Shown here: positions 1 to 6,502 of the stretch, piece by piece
Position numbering within the stretch: the first letter of the stretch is position 1
Layout of the letters: every line of letters begins with the position of its first letter
DNA from: Clostridia bacterium
GTDB taxonomy: Bacteria > Bacillota_A > Clostridia > Christensenellales > Aristaeellaceae
Assembly: GCA_017432405.1 (NCBI GenBank)
Contig: JAFRJF010000315.1
Coordinates: 1-16,280 of the forward strand
DNA: 16,280 bases
Reading direction: 5' to 3'
The notes under the pieces: generated by a model
Seen by the model: the letters and a program-made list of their open reading frames with translations, nothing else
What the model was told of the DNA's origin: nothing
The model's database searches: none
Translations under genes and position numbers: made by a program

Positions 1-1
1 G

Positions 2-1810
2 TTCCTGGCCATGGCCAAGGACATCCGGGTGGTGCTGATCAAGCTGGCCGACCGGCTGCACAACATGCGCACCCTCAAGTATCAGAAGCCCGAACGGCAG
101 GTGCCCATTGCCCGGGAGACCTTGGATATCTATGCACCCCTTGCCCATCGGCTGGGGGTGTATACCGTCAAGTGGGAGCTGGAGGACCTGGCGCTTCGGT
201 ACATCGACCCGGAAGGGTACTACGAGCTGGTGCGGCTGGTGGGCATGAAGCGGGAGGAGCGGGAGCAGCTGATCGCCCAGGTGACCCAGGAGCTGAAGAG
301 CCGACTCTCGGAGGCCGGCATCACCTGCGAGATCGACGGCAGGCCGAAGCACTTCTACTCCATCTACAAGAAGATGAAGAGCCAGAACAAGTCCTTCGAC
401 CAGATCATGGACCTGATCGCCGTGCGGGTGCTGGTGAACACCAAGCAGGACTGCTACTTCGCCCTGGGCATCGTCCACACCATATGGCCCCAGGTGCCGG
501 GCCGGTTCAAGGACTATATCAGCATGCCCAAGGCCAACATGTACCAGTCGCTGCATACCACCGTGGTGAACCAGGGGCGCCCCTTTGAGGTGCAGATCCG
601 CACCTTTGAGATGCACCGCACCGCGGAATACGGCATCGCGGCCCACTGGCGCTACAAGGAGGGCAAGGCTGCCGACGAGCTGGACACCAAGCTCAGCTGG
701 CTGCGCCGCATACTGGACTGGCAGTCGGACGCCAAGGACCCCGGTGATTTCAGCGAGCTTCTGAAGTTTGACCTGTTTGCGGACGAGGTGTTCGTGTTCA
801 CCCCCAGGGGCGACGTGGTGTCGCTGCCCCGGGGGGCGACGCCGCTGGACTTCGCCTATCGCATCCACTCCGCCGTGGGCAACCGCTGCATCGGCGCGAA
901 GGTGAACGGGCGCATCGTGCCGCTGGCTCACCAGCTGCAAACCGGGGATTTTGTCGAGGTCATGACCTCCTCGTCCTCTCACGGCCCCTCCCGGGACTGG
1001 CTGAACATCGTCAAGACCAGCGAGGCCAAGGCCAAGATCCGGGCCTGGCTGAAGAAGGAGCAGCGGGACGAGAACATCATCCACGGTCGCGAGCTGCTGG
1101 AGCGGGAGGCCAAGCGACTGGGCTACAGCATGTCCCAGCTCAACAAGCCCGAGCTGGTGGAGACGCTTTACAAGCGCTATTCGGTGCAGAGCTACGACGA
1201 CGTCTGTGCCATGGTGGGCTTCGGCGGACTGAGCACCGTGCAGGTGCTGAACCGCCTGATCGACGAATACAAGAAGCAGCACAGGAGCGAGGAGCTCGCC
1301 ACCCAGCTGACGGAGCAGCCCTCCGAGCCGCAGCCCCAGCCCAAGCGGGCGAGCACCGCCTCCAACGGCGTGATCGTCAAGGGCGAGAGCGGCATGCTGG
1401 TGCGCTTCGCCCGATGCTGTTCTCCGCTGCCGGGAGACAAGATCATCGGCTATATCACCCGTGGGCGCGGCGTGTCGGTACACCGGGCCGACTGTCCCAG
1501 CCTGAAGGATGCCGGCATGGAGCAGGAGCGGTTGATCGAGGTGGAGTGGGAGGACCAGAATCCCAGCGGCACCTACGAGGCGGAGATCCGGATCGTCTGC
1601 TACAACCGCACCGGACTGCTGGCCGAGCTGTCGGTGATGTTCGCTTCGATGGACGTGCCCGTCAGCGCCATATCGGCCAGGGCGCTGAAGGACAACACCT
1701 TCCTGTTCAACATCTCCCTGATCATCAAGAACACCCAGCAGCTGGCCAAGATCATACGCGACCTGAAAAAGTGGCCGGATATCATTGAGGTCAATCGCGT
1801 CAGCGGATAG
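2..1810 (+). CDS. relA: Bifunctional (p)ppGpp synthetase/hydrolase Rel, 5'-truncated by the window edge
   Basis: This is the 3' part of a long RelA/SpoT-homologue gene. The frame is open from base 2 and the real start lies upstream, so the ATG at 11 is internal. Counting residues from that ATG, residues 4-22 match the end of the HD hydrolase domain (KLADRLHNMRTL). The synthetase domain follows: RPKHFYSIYKKM at 111-122, the metal-site region DLIAVRV at 134-140, and QIRT plus MHRTAEYGIAAHW at 195-213. A TGS domain spans about 258-318, a Cys/His zinc-finger-like segment (RCCSPLPGD, then HRADCPSL) about 465-498, and a C-terminal ACT domain about 523-596. The family makes and degrades the stringent-response alarmone (p)ppGpp in the cytoplasm, sensing uncharged tRNA on ribosomes. 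The partial HD motif suggests a bifunctional Rel, but most of the hydrolase domain is outside the window. It heads the visible operon, 127 bp before dtd. Confidence 0.96.
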   Translation, partial: FLAMAKDIRVVLIKLADRLHNMRTLKYQKPERQVPIARETLDIYAPLAHRLGVYTVKWELEDLALRYIDPEGYYELVRLVGMKREEREQLIAQVTQELKSRLSEAGITCEIDGRPKHFYSIYKKMKSQNKSFDQIMDLIAVRVLVNTKQDCYFALGIVHTIWPQVPGRFKDYISMPKANMYQSLHTTVVNQGRPFEVQIRTFEMHRTAEYGIAAHWRYKEGKAADELDTKLSWLRRILDWQSDAKDPGDFSELLKFDLFADEVFVFTPRGDVVSLPRGATPLDFAYRIHSAVGNRCIGAKVNGRIVPLAHQLQTGDFVEVMTSSSSHGPSRDWLNIVKTSEAKAKIRAWLKKEQRDENIIHGRELLEREAKRLGYSMSQLNKPELVETLYKRYSVQSYDDVCAMVGFGGLSTVQVLNRLIDEYKKQHRSEELATQLTEQPSEPQPQPKRASTASNGVIVKGESGMLVRFARCCSPLPGDKIIGYITRGRGVSVHRADCPSLKDAGMEQERLIEVEWEDQNPSGTYEAEIRIVCYNRTGLLAELSVMFASMDVPVSAISARALKDNTFLFNISLIIKNTQQLAKIIRDLKKWPDIIEVNRVSG

Positions 1811-1818
1811 TTTGGATA

Positions 1819-1846
1819 AATGAGGAATGAGGAATGAGGAATGAGA
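1819..1846 (+). repeat. Intergenic heptanucleotide tandem repeat (AATGAGG x4)
   Basis: Four consecutive 7-bp units follow the rel stop codon: three exact AATGAGG and a fourth AATGAGA. Read in reverse, this kind of repeat gives the spurious peptide pattern HSSFLIPHSSFLI often seen in mis-annotated ORFs. It is non-coding and 8 bp past the stop codon. Copy number could vary between strains. Confidence 0.8.
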
Positions 1847-1876
1847 AATGGCGGGGCCCTAAAGGACTCGCTTCGA

Positions 1877-1892
1877 AAATCCTGACGGATTT
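1877..1892 (+). other. Small hairpin in the rel-dtd spacer
   Basis: A perfect 6-bp stem, AAATCC / GGATTT, closes a TGAC tetraloop about 66 bp downstream of the rel stop. A T-containing but mixed tract (CTCTGATT) follows, so it is at best a weak terminator or RNA-processing hairpin. No convincing promoter was found between it and dtd, which favours co-transcription. Confidence 0.45.
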
Positions 1893-1937
1893 CTCTGATT
1901 GAATTCATGCTCATTACCTTTGGATGGAGAATAAGCA

Positions 1938-2387
1938 ATGCGTGCAGTGATACAGAAGGTGACCCATGCCGAGGTCGTGGTCGAGGGCGAGACGGTGGGC
2001 AGCATCCAGGACGGCTACATGGTGCTGCTGGGGGCGGAGAACGGGGATACCGAGACCGATGCCCGCTACTGCGCCGAGAAGATCGCCGGACTGCGGGTGT
2101 TCGAGGATGAGAACGACAAGATGAACCTGTCCTTGGCCGACGTGGGCGGCAGCGTGCTGCTGGTCAGCCAGTTTACGCTGCTGGCGGACGCTCGCCACGG
2201 CAGGCGGCCCGACTTCATACAGGCCGCCCGCCCCGAGGTGGCCGAGCCCCTGTGCGACCTGGTGAAAGCCATCATCGAGTCGAAGGGCGTCCACGTGGAG
2301 ACGGGCCGCTTCCGCACCCACATGCAGGTTACCCTGCTCAACGACGGCCCGGTGACGATATTGCTGGACAGCAGGAAGAAATTCTGA
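1938..2387 (+). CDS. dtd: D-aminoacyl-tRNA deacylase
   Basis: A 149-residue protein of the usual Dtd length, starting [13 protein letters not shown] as is typical of the family. Dtd hydrolyses D-amino acids (and glycine mischarged on tRNA-Ala) from tRNA, protecting translation in the cytoplasm. The two signature motifs are visible: SQFTL at residues 77-81, holding the catalytic-region Thr, and the Gly-cisPro motif NDGPVT at 135-140 (Gly137-Pro138). The start is supported by GGAGA at 1926-1930 with 7-nt spacing. Its position directly after rel is a conserved Bacillota arrangement. The stop codon lies inside a small palindrome shared in part with the topB 3' end. Confidence 0.96.
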   Translation: MRAVIQKVTHAEVVVEGETVGSIQDGYMVLLGAENGDTETDARYCAEKIAGLRVFEDENDKMNLSLADVGGSVLLVSQFTLLADARHGRRPDFIQAARPEVAEPLCDLVKAIIESKGVHVETGRFRTHMQVTLLNDGPVTILLDSRKKF

Positions 2388-2397
2388 TTCAGAATTT
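2379..2397 (+). other. Palindrome overlapping the dtd stop codon
   Basis: AAATTCTG and CAGAATTT form a perfect 8-bp stem around a 3-nt loop that contains part of the dtd TGA stop. It is AT-rich and has no U-tract, so it is unlikely to terminate. The segment TGATTC+AGAATTT is also found, split by a 22-nt hairpin, at the topB stop codon. Confidence 0.5.
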
Positions 2398-2408
2398 ATC
2401 AACGCAAC

Positions 2409-2413
2409 GGAGG
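2409..2413 (+). promoter_or_regulatory. RBS fixing the start of the MBL-fold hydrolase
   Basis: GGAGG lies 9 nt before the ATG at 2423. The frame is open back to 2252 inside dtd, so this RBS decides for the shorter, family-like start. Confidence 0.8.
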
Positions 2414-2422
2414 TCAAATCCC

Positions 2423-3043
2423 ATGTCCATAGACATTCGCCGCGTGGTCTGCGGCTTGATCCAGGAAAATTGCTACATCGTCCAGGCCGAGGGGCGGGAC
2501 GATTGCGTGGTCGTCGATCCCGGCGACGAATATCCCAAATTGAAGGCTGCCATCGGCGACAGGCGCGTGGGGGCCATTTTGCTGACCCACGGCCACTTTG
2601 ACCACATCATGGCGGCGGGTGAGATGGCGCGGGATTTCTGCACGCCGGTGTATGTCGGCGCGGAGGACGCAGAGATGCTGAACGATATCACCAAGAGCGA
2701 CTATACGGGCATGCTGGGCCTTGCCCGGGCTGACTGGCCGGCCATCGACGCTGCGCCGTTTGGAGAATCGCTGTCCGTGTGCGGCATGGATTTTACCGTC
2801 CTGGCCACCCCTGGCCATTCCCGGGGCTCCGTGTGCCTGTACCTGAAGGACGAAGCCGTCCTGTTCAGCGGTGACACGCTGTTCCGCGCCGGCTATGGCA
2901 GGCTGGATCTGTACGGCGGCAAAATGGGCGCGATGCTCAAATCCCTGAAGTACCTGTTCACCCTGCCCGGAGAGGTGGCGGTCTATCCCGGTCACGGCGA
3001 CGCCACCACCATCGGCGAGGAAAAGGCAAGGTATCGCATATGA
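2423..3043 (+). CDS. Metallo-beta-lactamase-fold hydrolase (glyoxalase II-like)
   Basis: A 206-residue single-domain MBL-fold protein. The dinuclear metal-binding residues are visible in order: THGHFDH (His56, His58, Asp60, His61), His132 in TPGHSRGS, Asp151 in FSGDTLF and His191 in YPGHG. This set matches the small glyoxalase II/YcbL-type subfamily, which hydrolyses thioesters such as S-lactoylglutathione or related cytosolic substrates. The true substrate cannot be read from the sequence. There is no signal peptide, so it is probably cytoplasmic. It starts 35 bp after dtd, and its stop overlaps the next start in an ATGA, indicating translational coupling to the HemZ-type gene. The rel-dtd-MBL-hemZ order is common in Clostridia. 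Confidence 0.93.
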   Translation: MSIDIRRVVCGLIQENCYIVQAEGRDDCVVVDPGDEYPKLKAAIGDRRVGAILLTHGHFDHIMAAGEMARDFCTPVYVGAEDAEMLNDITKSDYTGMLGLARADWPAIDAAPFGESLSVCGMDFTVLATPGHSRGSVCLYLKDEAVLFSGDTLFRAGYGRLDLYGGKMGAMLKSLKYLFTLPGEVAVYPGHGDATTIGEEKARYRI

Positions 3044-4551
3044 TACGGATCATCACCGACGAACCCCGGTTTTTCTCCGACCTGGGGGACGTGTTGCGCC
3101 TGTTTTACGGCGACGTGACCGTCAGCCTGGAGGCGGGCGACGTGGTGTTCGAGCATCATTTTGCCGAAGCTGACGGCCTCTGGACGGATACCTGGGCTTC
3201 CCAGGGCAAGCGGGTATCGCTGTCCCTGCCCATCAGCGACGAAACGCTGCTGGTGGTCAAGCGGCTGCGCAAGCGCCAGGTCAAGCAGGCGCTCTATGAG
3301 CTGCTGAAGGCATTGACGGGCCTGCGTCCCCCCTGGGGCAGCCTGACCGGCATACGGCCCACCCGTCTGCTCTACGAGGCCATGGAGGCGGGCATGGGCC
3401 TGGAAGACGCCGTGGCCTACGTGACAGAGACCTTCGACGTATCCCCGGACCGGGCCGGGCTGCTGGGGGAGATTGCCCGTATGCAGGCGGGCCTGCGGCT
3501 GGCCCCGGCCGATTGCTTCGACCTGTACATCGGCATACCCTTCTGCAGGACCCGCTGCTCCTACTGCTCCTTTTCGTCCGGCGAGATCGGCGACGGCGGC
3601 CTGGTTCAGCCCTATGTGCAGGCCCTGTTGCGGGAAATCGAGCTGTGCAGGGACCTGATGCGGCAGGCGGGGAAGCGCCTGCGGGCGGGGTACATCGGCG
3701 GCGGCACGCCCACGGCCATACCCTGCGCCGACCTGGAGCGCATACTCGCCGCAGCCCAGGCGGCCTTTCCGGGGGCCGTGGAGTGGACGGTGGAGGCCGG
3801 CAGGCCGGACACCATCGACGAGGGCAAGCTGGGGATGTTGAAGGACCGGGGCGTGTCCCGCATCTCCGTCAACCCCCAGACCTTTAGCGACGATACGCTG
3901 AAGCGGATCGGCAGGGCCCACACCGGGCGGCAGACCGTCGAGGCTTACCGGCTGGCCCGGGCGATGGGCTTTGACGACATCAACATGGACCTCATCGCCG
4001 CCCTGCCCGGAGAGGACGTGGCCGACTTCGCCCACACGCTGGACGTGGTCCAGGACCTCGCCCCGGACAGCGTGACGGTGCATTCCCTGGCCATCAAGCG
4101 CTCCAGCCGCCTCCACGAGCAGCTGGCGGTGGCGGGCAACGGCTACGGGCAGGTGTCCCGGGAGGGCGCGGCAGAGATGATCGCCATGGCCCGCAGGCGC
4201 CTGACCGGGGGTGGCTGGAAGCCCTACTACCTGTACCGGCAGAAGTACATGGCCGGGAACCTGGAAAACGTGGGCTACGCGAAGCCGGGCAAGGCCTGTC
4301 TGTACAACATCGGCAACATGGAGGAGACCGTCAGCGTGCTGGCGCTGGGCGCGGGGGCCATTACGAAGTGGCTGTTCGATACCCGCGAGGCGTCGGAATA
4401 CGACGACTTCAAAAGCCGCCACGACCATTCCGCGCTGAGGATCGAGCGCGCCCCCAACGTGCGCAACATCGCAGAATACATCGCCCGGGTGGAAGAGATG
4501 GTCCGGCGGAAGCGGGACATCATCCTGGGGAAGTCGTTTGAAAATGTTTGA
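3040..4551 (+). CDS. hemZ: HemZ-type radical SAM protein (coproporphyrinogen III oxidase-like)
   Basis: A 503-residue protein with the layout of Bacillota HemZ: an N-terminal region of about 155 residues, including the typical RPPWGSLTGIRPTRL segment near residues 96-110, followed by a radical SAM core. The [4Fe-4S] cluster motif is CRTRCSYC (Cys169, Cys173, Cys176), followed by the SAM-binding GGGTPT at 220-225. Family members are annotated as oxygen-independent coproporphyrinogen III dehydrogenase, which decarboxylates two propionates in haem synthesis. Many HemN/HemZ/HemW-like proteins have other roles, so the reaction is an inference. No other haem gene is in the window. The start overlaps the previous stop by 4 bp and the cyclophilin array begins 18 bp downstream, all on one likely transcript. 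Confidence 0.9.
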   Translation: MIRIITDEPRFFSDLGDVLRLFYGDVTVSLEAGDVVFEHHFAEADGLWTDTWASQGKRVSLSLPISDETLLVVKRLRKRQVKQALYELLKALTGLRPPWGSLTGIRPTRLLYEAMEAGMGLEDAVAYVTETFDVSPDRAGLLGEIARMQAGLRLAPADCFDLYIGIPFCRTRCSYCSFSSGEIGDGGLVQPYVQALLREIELCRDLMRQAGKRLRAGYIGGGTPTAIPCADLERILAAAQAAFPGAVEWTVEAGRPDTIDEGKLGMLKDRGVSRISVNPQTFSDDTLKRIGRAHTGRQTVEAYRLARAMGFDDINMDLIAALPGEDVADFAHTLDVVQDLAPDSVTVHSLAIKRSSRLHEQLAVAGNGYGQVSREGAAEMIAMARRRLTGGGWKPYYLYRQKYMAGNLENVGYAKPGKACLYNIGNMEETVSVLALGAGAITKWLFDTREASEYDDFKSRHDHSALRIERAPNVRNIAEYIARVEEMVRRKRDIILGKSFENV

Positions 4552-4569
4552 TTCGGAGGGATCCTGCCC

Positions 4570-5247
4570 ATGCGACAACGGAAGAAGGGCTTTTTCAGCG
4601 ACAGGCGGCGGCTCATCGTTGCGGTCGTCCTGGGGGCGCTGCTGTTGGCCGGGGCGCTGCTGCTGATCCTGAAGCTGACCGAGCCCAAAGAGCCGGAGGA
4701 GCCCGACCCGAATCCCGTCGCCACCATCACCATGTCCGACGGCGCGCAGATGCGCTTCGAGCTGTACCCCGACAAGGCGCCCAACACCGTGGCCAACTTC
4801 ATCCGCCTGGCCAACAGGGGCACCTACAACGACCGCGAATTCTTCCGCGTCGTGGCGGGCGTGCTCATACAGGGCGGCGATCCGCTGGACAACGGCACCG
4901 GCGGCCCGGGATACACCATTAAGGGCGAGTTTGCCGAGAACGGCTTCAGTGGCAACGACATTTCGCACCTGCGCGGCACGATTTCCATGGCCCGGCAGAG
5001 CGGCTACGACACCGCAGGCAGCCAGTTCTTCATCATGCAGGGCAGCTATCCCGAATACGACGGCAGGTATGCCGCCTTTGGCCGAGCCGCGGACGATCAA
5101 ACCCTGACGGTGCTGGACGCCATCGCTTCCCAGCCCACCGACAGCACCTACCTGCCTCTGACCCGCCAGGTGATCCGCAGCATCAGCGTGAACACGTTCG
5201 GTGTGGACTACGGGGATCCGGAGACGATCAAGGATGAAAAAGAATAA
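4570..5247 (+). CDS. Membrane-anchored cyclophilin-type peptidyl-prolyl cis-trans isomerase
   Basis: A 225-residue protein with a basic N-terminus (MRQRKKGFFSDRRR), one hydrophobic segment at about 14-37, a Pro/Glu-rich linker (about 38-48) and a cyclophilin domain to the C-terminus. The topology suggests an anchor with the isomerase outside the membrane, where it could assist folding of exported proteins. Cyclophilin hallmarks are LYPDKAPNTVANFIRLA, IQGGDP, GGPGYTIKGEF and GSQFFIM. Compared with human CypA, the active-site Arg and Gln are kept (RVVAGVLIQ), but the Phe of FMxQ is Val and the Pro before it is Ala. It is the most diverged of the three copies. GGAGGG at 4555-4560 supports the start. 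Confidence 0.93.
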   Translation: MRQRKKGFFSDRRRLIVAVVLGALLLAGALLLILKLTEPKEPEEPDPNPVATITMSDGAQMRFELYPDKAPNTVANFIRLANRGTYNDREFFRVVAGVLIQGGDPLDNGTGGPGYTIKGEFAENGFSGNDISHLRGTISMARQSGYDTAGSQFFIMQGSYPEYDGRYAAFGRAADDQTLTVLDAIASQPTDSTYLPLTRQVIRSISVNTFGVDYGDPETIKDEKE

Positions 5248-5265
5248 CAGGAAGGAGTATATCCC

Positions 5266-5856
5266 ATGAAGAAGCTGTTTACACTGTTCCTCTGCGCCTT
5301 GCTGATGTGCGGCGCGTTCACCGCGTTTGCCGAGGGCAGCGCCCTGCCCGTCGCCACCATCGAGATGGCAAACGGCGATGTGATGAAGCTGGAGCTGTAT
5401 CCCGACGTCGCCCCCAACACGGTGGCGAATTTCATCGAGCTGGCCAACGCCGGCTTCTACGACGGCCTGATCTTCCATCGGGTCAGTCCCGGCGTCATGA
5501 TCCAGGGCGGTGACCCCACCGGCACCGGCATGGGTGGCCCCGGCTACGGCATCAAGGGCGAATTCGCGGCCAACGGCTTCGAGAACAACCTGTCCCACGA
5601 GCGAGGCGTGATTTCGATGGCCCGGGCCCAGCACCCGGATTCCGCGGGCAGCCAGTTCTTCATCATGCACGCCGACTATCCGGCTCTGGACGGCCAGTAC
5701 GCCGCCTTTGGCCGGGTGATCGAGGGCATCGAGGCCGTGGACCACGTGGCCGACATCCAGACCGACGCCAACGATCGCCCCGTGGAGGACCAAGTGATAA
5801 AGTCCATCCGCGTGGAGACCAACGGTGTGGAATACACCGCAGAGAAGATCCAGTAA
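5266..5856 (+). CDS. Secreted cyclophilin-type peptidyl-prolyl cis-trans isomerase
   Basis: A 196-residue protein with a Sec signal peptide (MKKLFTLFLCALLMCGAFTAFA, likely cleavage after AFA at residue 22) followed by a cyclophilin domain. The sequence before Cys15 is LLM, which does not make a good lipobox, so a soluble exported enzyme is more likely than a lipoprotein. Catalytic-site features are FHRVSPGVMIQGGDP (Arg and Gln kept, CypA Phe60 equivalent replaced by Val), GTGMGGPGYGIKGEF and AGSQFFIMH. The family isomerises Xaa-Pro bonds during folding. GAAGGAG at 5251-5257 gives an 8-nt spacing. It lies 18 bp after the anchored paralogue and closely resembles the next copy, indicating tandem duplication. 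Confidence 0.95.
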   Translation: MKKLFTLFLCALLMCGAFTAFAEGSALPVATIEMANGDVMKLELYPDVAPNTVANFIELANAGFYDGLIFHRVSPGVMIQGGDPTGTGMGGPGYGIKGEFAANGFENNLSHERGVISMARAQHPDSAGSQFFIMHADYPALDGQYAAFGRVIEGIEAVDHVADIQTDANDRPVEDQVIKSIRVETNGVEYTAEKIQ

Positions 5857-5881
5857 TCGATCATATCAGGAGGCTATCACC

Positions 5882-6406
5882 ATGAGCAATCCCATTGTCA
5901 CCATCGAGATGGAAAACGGCGGTATAATCCGCTCGGAGCTGTACCCGGAGATCGCGCCCAATACCGTGGCGAACTTCGTCAGCCTGGTGCAGTCCGGCTT
6001 TTACGACGGCCTGATCTTCCACAGGGTCATCCCCGGCTTCATGATCCAGGGCGGCGACCCCCAGGGCACCGGCATGGGCGGCCCCGGCTATACCATCAAG
6101 GGCGAGTTCGCCCGCAACGGCTTCCGGCAGAACAACCTGAAGCACAGCCGCGGCGTGCTGTCCATGGCCCGCAGCATGATGCCCAACTCCGCGGGCAGCC
6201 AGTTCTTCATCATGCACGCCGACGCGCCCCACCTGGACGGCGACTATGCCGCCTTTGGCCGGGTGATCGAGGGCATGGACGTGGTGGACGCCATCGCCGG
6301 CACGCCCACCGGCTTCCAGGACCGGCCCGTGCAGGAGCAGCGCATCAAAAAGGCCACCGTGGACACCTTCGGGGAGACCTACAGGGTGGAGAAGTACGGG
6401 CGCTGA
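5882..6406 (+). CDS. Cytoplasmic cyclophilin-type peptidyl-prolyl cis-trans isomerase
   Basis: A 174-residue protein made of little more than the cyclophilin domain, with no signal peptide or membrane segment. AGGAGG at 5868-5873, 8 nt before the ATG, sets the start; the frame extends upstream to 5825 but without an RBS. The active site is the best preserved of the three: FHRVIPGFMIQGGDP keeps the CypA Arg55, Phe60 and Gln63 equivalents, followed by GTGMGGPGYTIKGEF, NSAGSQFFIMHADAP and HLDGDYAAFGRV. It is the expected housekeeping-type PPIase and possibly the ancestor of the two exported versions. It is the last gene of the operon, with the terminator 14 bp downstream. Confidence 0.96.
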   Translation: MSNPIVTIEMENGGIIRSELYPEIAPNTVANFVSLVQSGFYDGLIFHRVIPGFMIQGGDPQGTGMGGPGYTIKGEFARNGFRQNNLKHSRGVLSMARSMMPNSAGSQFFIMHADAPHLDGDYAAFGRVIEGMDVVDAIAGTPTGFQDRPVQEQRIKKATVDTFGETYRVEKYGR

Positions 6407-6420
6407 ACCCGGCGACAAAG

Positions 6421-6460
6421 AAACCCCTCCCGCTGTCGCAATCGACAGGGGAGGGGTTTT
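6421..6460. terminator. Intrinsic terminator, probably bidirectional, between the cyclophilin operon and the LRR gene
   Basis: AAACCCCTCCC-CTGTCG pairs with CGACAGGGGAGGGGTTT around a CAAT loop, giving a 17-bp stem with one bulged G. It ends in TTTT on the + strand; on the - strand the stem is followed by TTTCTTT. It sits 14 bp after the third cyclophilin and 42 bp past the stop of the convergent LRR gene, so it can serve both. Confidence 0.9.
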
Positions 6461-6502
6461 CAATGTCCTAAAGGATTGGTTTCTCGTCGGAATGGACAAG
6501 TC

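Noticed and set aside
2992..5793. A 933-codon open frame on the - strand, antisense to hemZ and two cyclophilins
   Set aside because: Its translation is His/Gly/Ala/Val-rich with no recognisable domain, and it mirrors three well-supported + strand genes. Long antisense frames are expected in GC-rich coding DNA.
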